DNA of 64,000 nucleotides, from the NCBI RefSeq assembly GCF_015291645.1, contig NZ_CP030056.1, forward strand, positions 744,001 to 808,000. Reading direction: 5' to 3'. Each line of letters opens with the position of its first letter. Positions within the stretch are counted from its first letter, which is position 1. The translations under genes and the position numbers were made by a program. Source of the DNA: Bradyrhizobium sp. CCBAU 53340. GTDB lineage: Bacteria > Pseudomonadota > Alphaproteobacteria > Rhizobiales > Xanthobacteraceae. The notes beneath the pieces were generated by a model. The model was not told where the DNA came from. It worked only from the letters and a program-made list of their open reading frames with translations, and did no database searches. Positions 36,145-44,140 of this stretch are shown here, one piece after another.

Positions 36145-37556
36145 GTTGCGAGCCCCAGATCGATCGGCGTACTGCCGAGTAGCCCCAAACTATCTTCAAG
36201 CAGTTTAGCACCGGCCAATAACTGCCCGTCGGCTCGAGGGGGAGCGACCATTTGCAAGCCTACCGGAAGGCCGGAACTCGTGAAACCGCAGGGCAGAGAC
36301 ATCGCGGGGCAACAGACGAGGGTGATTGCAAAAGCGATGGCAACCCAATCCACGTAATTCTCAAATTGTCTGCCGTCGCACTCCATGACGTGGCTGTTGG
36401 CCACGGGGAAAGGCTCTACGATTGTTGCCGGCGTCAAGAGAAGATCGTACTTCTCGAAAAACTTAAGTACGCGCACCACCATGGCAACTCGCTGCTCCTC
36501 GGCGCGTTCGAGTTGCTCGATAGAAAGCTTCAGCCCTTCTTCGATGTTCCAAACGACGTCCGGCTTGAGCAGATCGCGATGGCTTCGAAGTAGAGCAGCT
36601 TTGCTAATAGCGAAATCGAATGCGCGGAGAACGTGGAAGCACTCTTGAGCTTCTCGAAGATCGGGGTGAGCTTCTTCGACGATTACACCAAGTTCGACGA
36701 AGCGCGCTGCAGCGCCGCGGGTAATTTCCACAATTTGAGGATCCACGGGTGTAATGCCCAGATCGGCCGAATAGGCAACCCGTCTTGGTCTCTTTGCCGT
36801 GCGCGTGGTCGTCAGGAACGATTCTGCGGGTGCCGGCAAGGACAGTGGATCGGCAGGATGCTCACCACTCATTGCGTCCAACAGGAGCGCAACGTCCTCG
36901 ACATTGCGCGCCATTGGTCCGTGTATGCCGAGGTTGCGGTCGATTTTAGATTTGGGAGTTCGGGCCACTCGGCCCAAGCTCGGCCGAAGACCCACTACAC
37001 CGCAAAAGCTCGCCGGATTTCGGAGTGAGCCCCCCATGTCAGAGCCATGCGCAACCCAAGCCATGCCGGCGGCGATCGCAACCGCGGCACCTCCGGACGA
37101 GCCAGCAGCAGAGCGAGCTGGATTCCACGGATTGAGCGTTGCTCCGAAGAGTTCATTGACCGTGTTGGCCCCCGCTCCGAACTCGGGGGTGTTCGATCTT
37201 GCATAAACAACACCACCATTCTGCTCGATGCGCTCGACCAAGATGTCCGACGTCTCAGCTATTTTGTTCCTGAAGATCGGGGAGCCCTGTGTGTTGCGAG
37301 TGCCGGCAACGTCAATCAGATCTTTGATGGGAACGGGAAGACCGGCCAGCAGCCCACGTGCGCCGGTAGGTCGCTCCATCAGCGTACGAGCATGTGTGCG
37401 CGCGCGATCAAAACAAAGGATGGGCAGCGCGTTAAGCTTGCCGTCGACTTGCCCGATCCGCTGCTCCAGCGCGTCCAGCAGCTCCAGGGGGCTTACTTCG
37501 CCATTCCGCAATTTTTCGACAACACTGCAGGCGGTCTGCCTGATCAATTCATGCAC
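36141..37556 (-). CDS. Amidase-signature family protein (second amidase)
   Basis: 471 residues. Triad: Lys78 in 'LPVPIKDLIDV', cis-Ser153/154 in 'AAGSSGGAAVAIAAG', nucleophile Ser177 in 'GSDMGGSLRNPASFCGV'. The start is GTG at 37556 ('MHELIRQTAC'); the SD is weak. It differs clearly from the amidase at 14605 (different substrate loop and C-terminus), so it is no duplicate. First gene of a two-gene unit with the dehydrogenase. It hydrolyses an amide, identity unknown. Confidence 0.88.
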   Translation of the reverse strand: MHELIRQTACSVVEKLRNGEVSPLELLDALEQRIGQVDGKLNALPILCFDRARTHARTLMERPTGARGLLAGLPVPIKDLIDVAGTRNTQGSPIFRNKIAETSDILVERIEQNGGVVYARSNTPEFGAGANTVNELFGATLNPWNPARSAAGSSGGAAVAIAAGMAWVAHGSDMGGSLRNPASFCGVVGLRPSLGRVARTPKSKIDRNLGIHGPMARNVEDVALLLDAMSGEHPADPLSLPAPAESFLTTTRTAKRPRRVAYSADLGITPVDPQIVEITRGAAARFVELGVIVEEAHPDLREAQECFHVLRAFDFAISKAALLRSHRDLLKPDVVWNIEEGLKLSIEQLERAEEQRVAMVVRVLKFFEKYDLLLTPATIVEPFPVANSHVMECDGRQFENYVDWVAIAFAITLVCCPAMSLPCGFTSSGLPVGLQMVAPPRADGQLLAGAKLLEDSLGLLGSTPIDLGLAT

Positions 37557-38126
37557 TTCAGAACCCCGTCTCTTGCCGTCGTCCCCTTAGTTGGCGATCG
37601 AGAGCAATGATCGCAAAAGTGTAGGCATTTTCGAAAGGCCGCTTCGACGACGCATAGAAAAGTCTCCAACTGGACGGCGAGCAGAACGCTGGGCGGCGCT
37701 TGACGCGCACGGCCCCGTCTGCCTACGAAAAATTATCTCTTAGCTTTTCCTCAGCCCCGCCTCGCCTGCCGTAGAGAACGTAGGACCACTTTGGGAGTAA
37801 ATCCGCGAAGAATCCCGGCGTACGCGCATTTATCCTGCCAAATTCTGCGATGAGCGCAGGACTGCGGCCTCTAAGTGTAGTTGCGTGTGTGGAAGATGAC
37901 CGCCAAACTATCAGGGCTTGTCGTCCTTGCGCTCTTTGGCGGTTCTCGCCTACAGAACCGCCCAGAACAGTGATGTCGGTTGCGCCGTGTCGAAAGTGGA
38001 CGTGAGCTGAATAGGTGCAGCTCGATCGCTGGTCGGTTAACAGTGTGACGTCGCGAGACTTTCGAACAACTTGCCTTTACGCAGCAAAGGGACTCGTAAC
38101 GTCGCTCATCTTCTCTACCGAATCGT
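37557..38126. other. Intergenic region between amidase and luxR
   Basis: 570 bp between divergent genes, so it contains both promoters. A perfect 9-bp hairpin (GGCGGTTCT at 37938-37946, AGAACCGCC at 37954-37962) is the only strong structure I see. It has no T tract, so it is more likely an operator or junction feature than a terminator. No gene supported. Confidence 0.45.
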
Positions 38127-38864
38127 ATGCGAATGAGCACGCACCGTATCTTCCAAAATTTTCTCAATCTGCTGATCAACGCGAACCACGCTGATGGCTT
38201 TAGCGACGCCTTGGCGGTCACCGGACGCGCACTTGAGCTGCCATGTTTGGCTTATCTGGCCTGGCCGAAGAGACGGGGTGAGAACGCCCTCGTGATTTCC
38301 ACGTATCCCGCCAATTGGGTTGCGCATTATGTGCGCAGTCACTATGAGCGCCTCGACCCCATTATCGAGCGTGCGCTGGAGACCACGGAGCCCTTTAGCT
38401 GGGACCACAGGGAACCTCATAGATTGATTTCTCGGGCGCAGCGAAGCTTGCTCGACGAAGCTGCTCAGTGTGGGATCCGATTGGGATTCACCGTTCCAAT
38501 CCACAACGGCGCCTCCATGGCCGCCTTGACGTTTGCCACCGACCAGAATGACCGAGCATTTCAATTGAGCATAGAGCGCCGCTCGGAGGTCCTCCAGTTC
38601 ATGGCCATTTCTTTCGACCGGCGCGTGCGGCAAAAGCTTTCTCATGAACTGATGATCGCTAACGTTGAACTCTCACGTCGCGAAATGGAGTGCCTCGACT
38701 GGGTCGCAAAGGGCAAGACCACATGGGAGATTGGGCAGATCCTGCAGATATCGCCAAATACCGTGAAGTCCTATTTGAATAATGCAAAGAACAAGCTGGG
38801 CGTGAGGACATTGGCCGAAGCGACTTCACGACTTGGCGCTGCTAAGGCAGTTAGGCAAGATTAG
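38127..38864 (+). CDS. LuxR-family quorum-sensing regulator (TraR-like)
   Basis: 245 residues. N-terminal autoinducer-binding domain with the invariant residues in 'YPANWVAHYVRSHYERLDP' (W, Y, D, P) and 'EPFSWDH'. C-terminal LuxR HTH 'LSRREMECLDWVAKGKTTWE', 'IGQILQISPNTVKSYLNNA'. It should bind an acyl-homoserine lactone made by the adjacent LuxI protein and control luxI and probably the conjugation genes. The start may be the third codon (ATG at 38133). 81 bp before luxI, same strand. Confidence 0.92.
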   Translation: MRMSTHRIFQNFLNLLINANHADGFSDALAVTGRALELPCLAYLAWPKRRGENALVISTYPANWVAHYVRSHYERLDPIIERALETTEPFSWDHREPHRLISRAQRSLLDEAAQCGIRLGFTVPIHNGASMAALTFATDQNDRAFQLSIERRSEVLQFMAISFDRRVRQKLSHELMIANVELSRREMECLDWVAKGKTTWEIGQILQISPNTVKSYLNNAKNKLGVRTLAEATSRLGAAKAVRQD

Positions 38865-38891
38865 GGCCGCGCCGCCCCTCTAGTTGTACGT

Positions 38892-38906
38892 GGTGCCATT
38901 TGCACC
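38892..38906. promoter_or_regulatory. Possible lux/tra-box upstream of luxI
   Basis: A dyad GGTGC-CATTT-GCACC lies 40 bp before the luxI start. Size and position suit a LuxR-type binding site, although it is shorter than the usual 18-20 bp. SD AGGAGGGG follows at 38936. Confidence 0.35.
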
Positions 38907-38945
38907 CGGCTCTCCCATATAGTCGAAATCCGGACAGGAGGGGTC

Positions 38946-39578
38946 ATGATTCAACTGATTGCCGAACCATTTCACGGCGCGTTCTCCCAAACGCTAGCGG
39001 CCATGCACAGGCTGCGGCATCGCGTCTTCAAGCAAAGATTAGATTGGAGCGTTCACAGTTCCGGCGAGATGGAGACCGACGAGTTTGACGCGCTAGGTCC
39101 GGTATATCTCGTCCAAACGTCGGTCGAGGGACTGGTGCAGGGGTCGGTTCGCCTTTTGCCGACAACCGGCCCGACGATGATCCGCGACACCTTTTCTGTG
39201 CTCCTGGGAAAGTGCCCTGCCCCATCGGATCCTCATGTGTGGGAGAGCAGCCGCTTTGCAGTTGATCTTCCTTCAGATGCTCCGAAGGCGGCACACGGGC
39301 TTGCGAGGGCAACTTACGAACTCTTCGCGGGCATGATTGAGTTTGGTCTGTCTCGACAGCTCACGAGCATCGTCACAGTCACCGACGTCCGGATGGAGCG
39401 AATTCTGAGGCGCGCAGGATGGCCGCTTCGCCGGATTGCATCGCCTTGTGAAATTGGAAACACGCTTGCTGTCGCCGGCCACCTGGAAATCACGCTCAAT
39501 GCTTTGGACAGGATACGTGCGGCCGGTGGACTCGCCGGCCCAGTTCTCTGGACTCCAGTCCTGTCGCACGCCGCCTGA
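38946..39578 (+). CDS. Acyl-homoserine-lactone synthase (LuxI family)
   Basis: 210 residues. All residues invariant in LuxI enzymes are visible: Arg24, Phe28, Trp34, Asp45, Asp48, Arg69, Phe83, Glu100, Arg103 (in 'RHRVFKQRLDW', 'METDEFD', 'GSVRLLP', 'WESSRFAVD'). It makes AHL from S-adenosylmethionine and an acyl-ACP or acyl-CoA. Strong SD. Together with luxR it probably regulates transfer of the conjugative module, as TraI/TraR does in rhizobial ICEs and plasmids. The acyl chain cannot be predicted. Confidence 0.95.
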   Translation: MIQLIAEPFHGAFSQTLAAMHRLRHRVFKQRLDWSVHSSGEMETDEFDALGPVYLVQTSVEGLVQGSVRLLPTTGPTMIRDTFSVLLGKCPAPSDPHVWESSRFAVDLPSDAPKAAHGLARATYELFAGMIEFGLSRQLTSIVTVTDVRMERILRRAGWPLRRIASPCEIGNTLAVAGHLEITLNALDRIRAAGGLAGPVLWTPVLSHAA

Positions 39579-39637
39579 CTGCCGGCTCGCTGCCCGCAGA
39601 ACTCATCCGACTTAAATCGCCGCACCTTGATTTGTAA

Positions 39638-40603
39638 ATGCCTCCAATCGACCACCTTGCCTGTCAGACACAGCGACCAATATCCAATCCAATAAGTTTA
39701 CAACATCTGCGCGTTGCTGTGACAGTCAATGAAGCGGGCAGCATTCGGAGCGCAGCCAGGGTGCTGGGTGTCGAACACTCGGCCATCAGTCGGGCGATCG
39801 GACGATTGGAATGCCTGGTTGGTACCCGCTTGTTCGAGCGATCGAGATACGGGATGAATCCAACAGCCTCTGGTACGACATTCCTGAGGACGGCAAAGCT
39901 TATCATCGAGCAGGTCGATTCATTATCGAAGGCGACAGTCTTGACCCTGTCCAAGCGGGCGGATCACCTGGCTATCGGCTTCTGCCCATTCGTCTCCGCA
40001 GGACGAATAACACCTGCGATCGCCGAGTTTCAAAGCCGTTATCCGGAAATCAAGGTCGCCGTCCTTGAACGCGTCATGCCGGAACTCCTGATCGCGCTTC
40101 AGACGGGCTCGCTCGATATCGCCATCGCGCCAGACGGTCTATCTTCCATGCTGCTCACGGCGGCCTTTCCCCTATGGCGTGAAGGTATTCTCATCGCACT
40201 CGCCAAGAATGATGAGTTAGCTCAGAACGAGTCGGTCTCCTGCGCCGATCTGCACAGTCGAACCGTTCTCGTCAGCCGCGATGATCCCGCAAGAGAAGTC
40301 GAAGACCTTCTGGTCTGCAAACTGGCGGCTCATGGAAACGGGGCCTTAATCGAAGCCTGCGACGTGAGCCGCAGCAAGCTGACCAGTCTCGTCAGCATTG
40401 GCCGCGGCGTCACGCCGTTATTGGCATCCGAAGCTCACGCCGGATTCCCAGGGGTGGTGTATCGCGAACTGCACGACGCAAGGGGACCCAGTCGGATCAC
40501 AATGTCAGCTCATGTCAGAACCGGCGATGAAAGATCTGTTGTCGCCCACTTCCTAGCCCTTCTGAGAGAATGTTATTCTTCAGGAGGGGAAGAGCGGGCT
40601 TGA
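39638..40603 (+). CDS. LysR-family transcriptional regulator
   Basis: 321 residues. The HTH near residues 20-80 reads 'LQHLRVAVTVNEAGSIRSAA', 'LGVEHSAISRAIGRLE', 'GTRLFERSRYGMNPTASG'. The C-terminal substrate-binding domain has 'ITPAIAEFQSRYPEIKVAV'. A LysR gene at the end of the trb cluster is a recurrent arrangement in alphaproteobacterial conjugative elements. It is convergent with the DUF2274 gene and overlaps its 3' end by 31 bp. Confidence 0.9.
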   Translation: MPPIDHLACQTQRPISNPISLQHLRVAVTVNEAGSIRSAARVLGVEHSAISRAIGRLECLVGTRLFERSRYGMNPTASGTTFLRTAKLIIEQVDSLSKATVLTLSKRADHLAIGFCPFVSAGRITPAIAEFQSRYPEIKVAVLERVMPELLIALQTGSLDIAIAPDGLSSMLLTAAFPLWREGILIALAKNDELAQNESVSCADLHSRTVLVSRDDPAREVEDLLVCKLAAHGNGALIEACDVSRSKLTSLVSIGRGVTPLLASEAHAGFPGVVYRELHDARGPSRITMSAHVRTGDERSVVAHFLALLRECYSSGGEERA

Positions 40604-40809
40604 CGTTTTGATTTCGCAAAAGCCCGGTCTGTCGCCATGAAGCGCGCCAACATCGGGCCAATGAGCTTGGCAGGTTCGACGGCCTGTCCGGTTTGCTTCG
40701 CCAGCACATCGGCATAGACGTGCAAATCCCGGTGAACATGGGCCGCGAGTTCGACCGTCATTTTGACAGGCCGATCGTCCACAAGCGCTGCAATCTTCAA
40801 TTTAGGCAT
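40573..40809 (-). CDS. DUF2274 protein, trb-operon associated
   Basis: 78 residues from ATG 40809 ('MPKLKIAALVDDRPVKMTVE', 'LAAHVHRDLHVYADVLA', 'EPAKLIGPMLARFMATDRAF'). Resembles small ribbon-helix-helix-like DUF2274 proteins that follow trbI in these operons. It starts four bases after the trbI stop. Function unknown; possibly DNA binding. Confidence 0.8.
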   Translation of the reverse strand: MPKLKIAALVDDRPVKMTVELAAHVHRDLHVYADVLAKQTGQAVEPAKLIGPMLARFMATDRAFAKSKRQARSSPPEE

Positions 40810-40813
40810 GCGG

Positions 40814-42022
40814 CTAGCCTCTATAAGGTTCAAGAATGAGATCACGGTTGACCAGGACGCGGACCGGGTAACCCGGGCGTATCGTCAAGGTCGGCTGGAT
40901 ATTGAGGCTACGGCGGACCACTTGTTGGCCGGCCTGGTTCAGCGAATCTGATGCACCGCGCCTGAGGGCACCAATGATTGCGCTGTTGCTATTGCTCGCA
41001 TCGGAACCTGCACCCGCTTCCGAGCCAACAGCCAGGAAGGTCGACAGCGCCGCCGCCTTGAACAGCTCACCCCAATGGTTGTCAACCTGATCTTCAAGGC
41101 CGGCATAGCCTTGCGTGTCTGTCCCCGGTTGGCGCTCCAAGACGACCGAGCGGCCGTTCGGCATGATCAACCGGGTCCAAACGAGCAGCACGCGGCTCTG
41201 GCCGAAGCTCACCTGACTGTCATAGATGCCAGTCAGTCTGGCGCCCTGGGGGATGAGGAGAAAGCGCCCGGTGGGCGTATCATAAACATTCTCGCTTACC
41301 TGAGCTGTGATCATTCCAGGCAGATCGGAGCGAATGCCGGTGATCAGGGCCCCGGCGATAACCGATCCGGCCTGCACCACGTAAGGTGATGGCGCCTTCA
41401 CGAGGCGGTCTGGACTGGTCGTTCGTCGATCGGTGGCCGCATTTACGAAGGCGAGCTTCCGGTCCTGAGCGTTTTGCAGTGACCCATCCTCGCTGCTGGG
41501 GATCAGGGAGGGAGCATTGGCGCCACCTGCTTGGGCTCCGCTCGACGCTGCCGTGTCCCTCACATTGGTAGAGGCGAACAGTCGGCTTACACGAGCCGCC
41601 TCTTGTTCCTGGTCACGGCGTTGCTGTTCCTGGTCGGCCGCAGCGCCTGGCGCGGCGATCTGGCCTTTGGCGGCCAGGATTGGTCTGCCGAGATCGCCGG
41701 GAAGAGGTGGACCAAGCTGGGGGACAGGAGGGGTGACCTTCGAGTAGTCCGGCGGCAACGCTGTGACGCTCTCAGCAACATTGTGACGCTCAGCCAGATA
41801 GAGCTCCTCGGAAGCGGCCTCACGCGGCCGTTGTTTCTGGAGCGCCCACGTCGCCGCCGCGGCGACCAGCGCCAGGCAGAGCGCGGATCCGGTCAGCAGC
41901 ACCTTGCGAGACAAGCGGGTGACGCTCGGGTATTCGGGCCGGAGCCGAAACCCATCCTCGAGCTCACCTGTCTCCTGTTCGCCGTCCGGGGAGGTCTCAT
42001 CTTCGCGGTGTTCTTCCGTCAT
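40814..42022 (-). CDS. trbI: Conjugal transfer protein TrbI (VirB10-like)
   Basis: 402 residues: cytoplasmic acidic N-terminus, one transmembrane helix ('VLLTGSALCLALVAAAATWAL'), a proline-rich stretch, then the VirB10 beta-barrel domain ('YVVQAGSVIAGALITGIRSD', 'GARLTGIYDSQVSFGQSR', 'QPGTDTQGYAGLEDQVDN'). It spans from inner membrane to outer-membrane core complex. Start overlaps the trbG stop as ATGA. Confidence 0.94.
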   Translation of the reverse strand: MTEEHREDETSPDGEQETGELEDGFRLRPEYPSVTRLSRKVLLTGSALCLALVAAAATWALQKQRPREAASEELYLAERHNVAESVTALPPDYSKVTPPVPQLGPPLPGDLGRPILAAKGQIAAPGAAADQEQQRRDQEQEAARVSRLFASTNVRDTAASSGAQAGGANAPSLIPSSEDGSLQNAQDRKLAFVNAATDRRTTSPDRLVKAPSPYVVQAGSVIAGALITGIRSDLPGMITAQVSENVYDTPTGRFLLIPQGARLTGIYDSQVSFGQSRVLLVWTRLIMPNGRSVVLERQPGTDTQGYAGLEDQVDNHWGELFKAAALSTFLAVGSEAGAGSDASNSNSAIIGALRRGASDSLNQAGQQVVRRSLNIQPTLTIRPGYPVRVLVNRDLILEPYRG

Positions 42023-42966
42023 GACGAAAACCTCCCGTCGGTGCGGACGATCCTAACCTTTTGTTGATGTTCTCCACCAAGCCGCAGTTCGGCAGCCGCA
42101 AACAGGCGGTCGACGATCAGGACGCTGCCAAAGGTGCGATAATTGACGATTTCGCTCTTACCGTCAGGCCCGAGCACAAACAGCGGCGGCATTTCGCCTT
42201 GGACGATACCTTGCGAGAACTCGATGTAGACTTTTCGGCCGTCGTCGTAGGCTGCAAGGGGGCGCCACGGCGGATTGTCCCCCTCGATCGCATACCGAAA
42301 GCGCCGTTGTGCAAGCTCTGGGAGCAGCGGAACAGGAGTCAATTGCTGCCGCTTGATCCGATCTTGCGGATAGTACCACGCGACCGATGGCATGTAGGGC
42401 TTCTCGCGCGAGCGGAGCTCGAGGAGATAGGTGCGCCGATCAGTATTGATCACGAGGTTGGTTTCGATGGAGGCGCGCGTCGGCTTGACCAGCACGTGCA
42501 CCCTGCGCTCCTCGCCGCTGCCGCTTTCGGTGTCGCCGATGACCCATCGCACGGTGTCGCCGGCTGCGAGCGGGCCGGAGCCGGTCAACTGCTCCCCCTC
42601 CTCAAGAGCAATGTCGGTGATCTGTCCCGGCGCGGCATAGACCTGATAGAGCGCGCCCGGGCTATAGCTGTAGATCTGTGCGGCGTTGAAATAGCCTCTC
42701 CGCCTCGGCTCGACGCGCGCCGCACTGTTGGCGATTTCGATCCGGTTGACCGGCTCGACATCCTCCTTGGTGCCCGGCTTGCCGCCAAGCGACGGCTTCC
42801 AGGATGGAGGCACATGCAGGGGACGCGGACGATCATCCGCCGGCGCTGCCGCCACAGGCAGCGGCGGCACATCTGTGTCATAGCTGATTTCGGGTGGAAT
42901 GAAGGTCGAGCAGCCGCTGAGCATGCAGCCAAGCATGACGGCTGCGGAAGTGATGCCCCTCTTCAT
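42019..42966 (-). CDS. trbG: Conjugal transfer protein TrbG (VirB9-like)
   Basis: About 315 residues from ATG 42966. The lipoprotein-like signal 'MKRGITSAAVMLGCMLSGCS' with the lipobox LSGC supports this start over an upstream one at 43023. VirB9 domain: 'YQVYAAPGQITDIALEEGEQ', 'WVIGDTESGSGEERRVHVLV', 'FRYAIEGDNPPWRPLAAYDD'. Outer-membrane part of the secretion core. Confidence 0.93.
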   Translation of the reverse strand: MKRGITSAAVMLGCMLSGCSTFIPPEISYDTDVPPLPVAAAPADDRPRPLHVPPSWKPSLGGKPGTKEDVEPVNRIEIANSAARVEPRRRGYFNAAQIYSYSPGALYQVYAAPGQITDIALEEGEQLTGSGPLAAGDTVRWVIGDTESGSGEERRVHVLVKPTRASIETNLVINTDRRTYLLELRSREKPYMPSVAWYYPQDRIKRQQLTPVPLLPELAQRRFRYAIEGDNPPWRPLAAYDDGRKVYIEFSQGIVQGEMPPLFVLGPDGKSEIVNYRTFGSVLIVDRLFAAAELRLGGEHQQKVRIVRTDGRFSS

Positions 42967-42998
42967 TGGCGCTGTCCTGAACTCGCAAGGATATACTT

Positions 42999-43682
42999 TC
43001 ACTGCCCCAACTCCTTGGACCAATTGATCGAATTCACATAGATTCCGAGAGGATTTTTGCGCAGCCGATCGGCATCACGCGGCGTTCGGATGACGATGCT
43101 CAGGATGGCTGTCCATCGCTCGGTCGAGGCGAGCGAGCCGTTCTCGTAAGCGCGCTGAATCCATGCGACACGAAAGCTGTCGGGCGAGGCCCGTATGACG
43201 CTGGAGACTTCCACCGAGATCTGCGCCTTGCCGAGCCCGGCGAATGGGTCGTTTGCCCTGGCATATTCATTGAGTGCGACGGCCCCGCGATCGGTCGTGA
43301 AGTCGTAGGCCCGGAGCCAATTCTGCCGCAGCACGATGGCATCGGATGGCAGGGCGCGCACATCTTCGATGAACCGCGCCAGGTGCCAGGCAATTTGTGG
43401 ATCCGTCGGGTCGTAGTCGGAACTTGCAGGCGAGACCCGCTGAGCTTGACCGAGCCGGTCGACCTCGACGATCCACGGCGTTATCGTTCCTTGTGTCGAT
43501 TGCCAGATCAGCCCGCCGGCAAGGCTGCAAGACAGAGCAAGGCAGCCGAACGCCATCAAGCGCCAGTTCTTCGCCTGCAGGCGGGCCGAGCCGATGCGCT
43601 CGTCCCAGACTTGACCTGCCTTCTGATAAGGGGTGAGTGCCGCCGGCGCGCGGCCATAATGCGTTGCTGATCTCTTAAACAT
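42999..43682 (-). CDS. trbF: Conjugal transfer protein TrbF (VirB8-like)
   Basis: 227 residues. 'LTPYQKAGQVWDERIGSARL' precedes one membrane helix ('FGCLALSCSLAGGLIWQS'), followed by the periplasmic VirB8 domain ('WHLARFIEDVRALPSDAIVL', 'VEVSSVIRASPDSFRVAW'). Assembly factor of the inner-membrane complex. Unusually it is separated from trbL by 458 bp. Confidence 0.92.
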   Translation of the reverse strand: MFKRSATHYGRAPAALTPYQKAGQVWDERIGSARLQAKNWRLMAFGCLALSCSLAGGLIWQSTQGTITPWIVEVDRLGQAQRVSPASSDYDPTDPQIAWHLARFIEDVRALPSDAIVLRQNWLRAYDFTTDRGAVALNEYARANDPFAGLGKAQISVEVSSVIRASPDSFRVAWIQRAYENGSLASTERWTAILSIVIRTPRDADRLRKNPLGIYVNSINWSKELGQ

Positions 43683-44140
43683 TGAACTTCCCCTGAGTAT
43701 CCCTGATCCATCGTAGCGAGCCGGCAGCAGACGGCGTTTTGCTCATGTCGGCTGCTCGATGCGGATCACGCGCGCGAACACGCACAAGCACCGTACGATG
43801 TGGCAGCTTCTGCACCGCCGGCGGCGAATGCTGCGACTGAGTCCCCTTACTTCCGGGAGCTGCGCCGGATTGCGCGGCAAAAGAACCGAGCCCAATCCTG
43901 CCTTCGCACCCGCGACACCGAGAAGAAGGGGCCGTTGGCGCAGCGACGTGTCGGACGGGATCTGGCCATGGATCGCTTGCCAGATCAGAGCTGGCGTCAG
44001 CGTCAAGGACAGAATGCGAGAGGCTTGAATGACGCATTGACGACCCAGCCGACGCACTGCAGAGGACCCACGAGAACAGCTGATCATCGGAACAGGCCGA
44101 GCGGAGTTCGACGGCCATGCGCCGTTCTCGGAAATCCCTC
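43683..44140. other. Unexplained insert between trbL and trbF
   Basis: 458 bp in an operon where neighbours otherwise overlap. Frames on the minus strand lack a start with SD and read through low-quality sequence. A peptide 'RILSLTLTPALIWQAIHGQI' (about 43990-44050, minus) resembles the TrbF membrane helix 'LALSCSLAGGLIWQSTQGTI', so a decayed partial duplication of trbF is possible. No intact gene. Confidence 0.45.

Noticed and set aside
42061..43041. 326-codon plus-strand frame opposite trbG and trbI
   Set aside because: Antisense to well-supported conjugation genes; no motifs.
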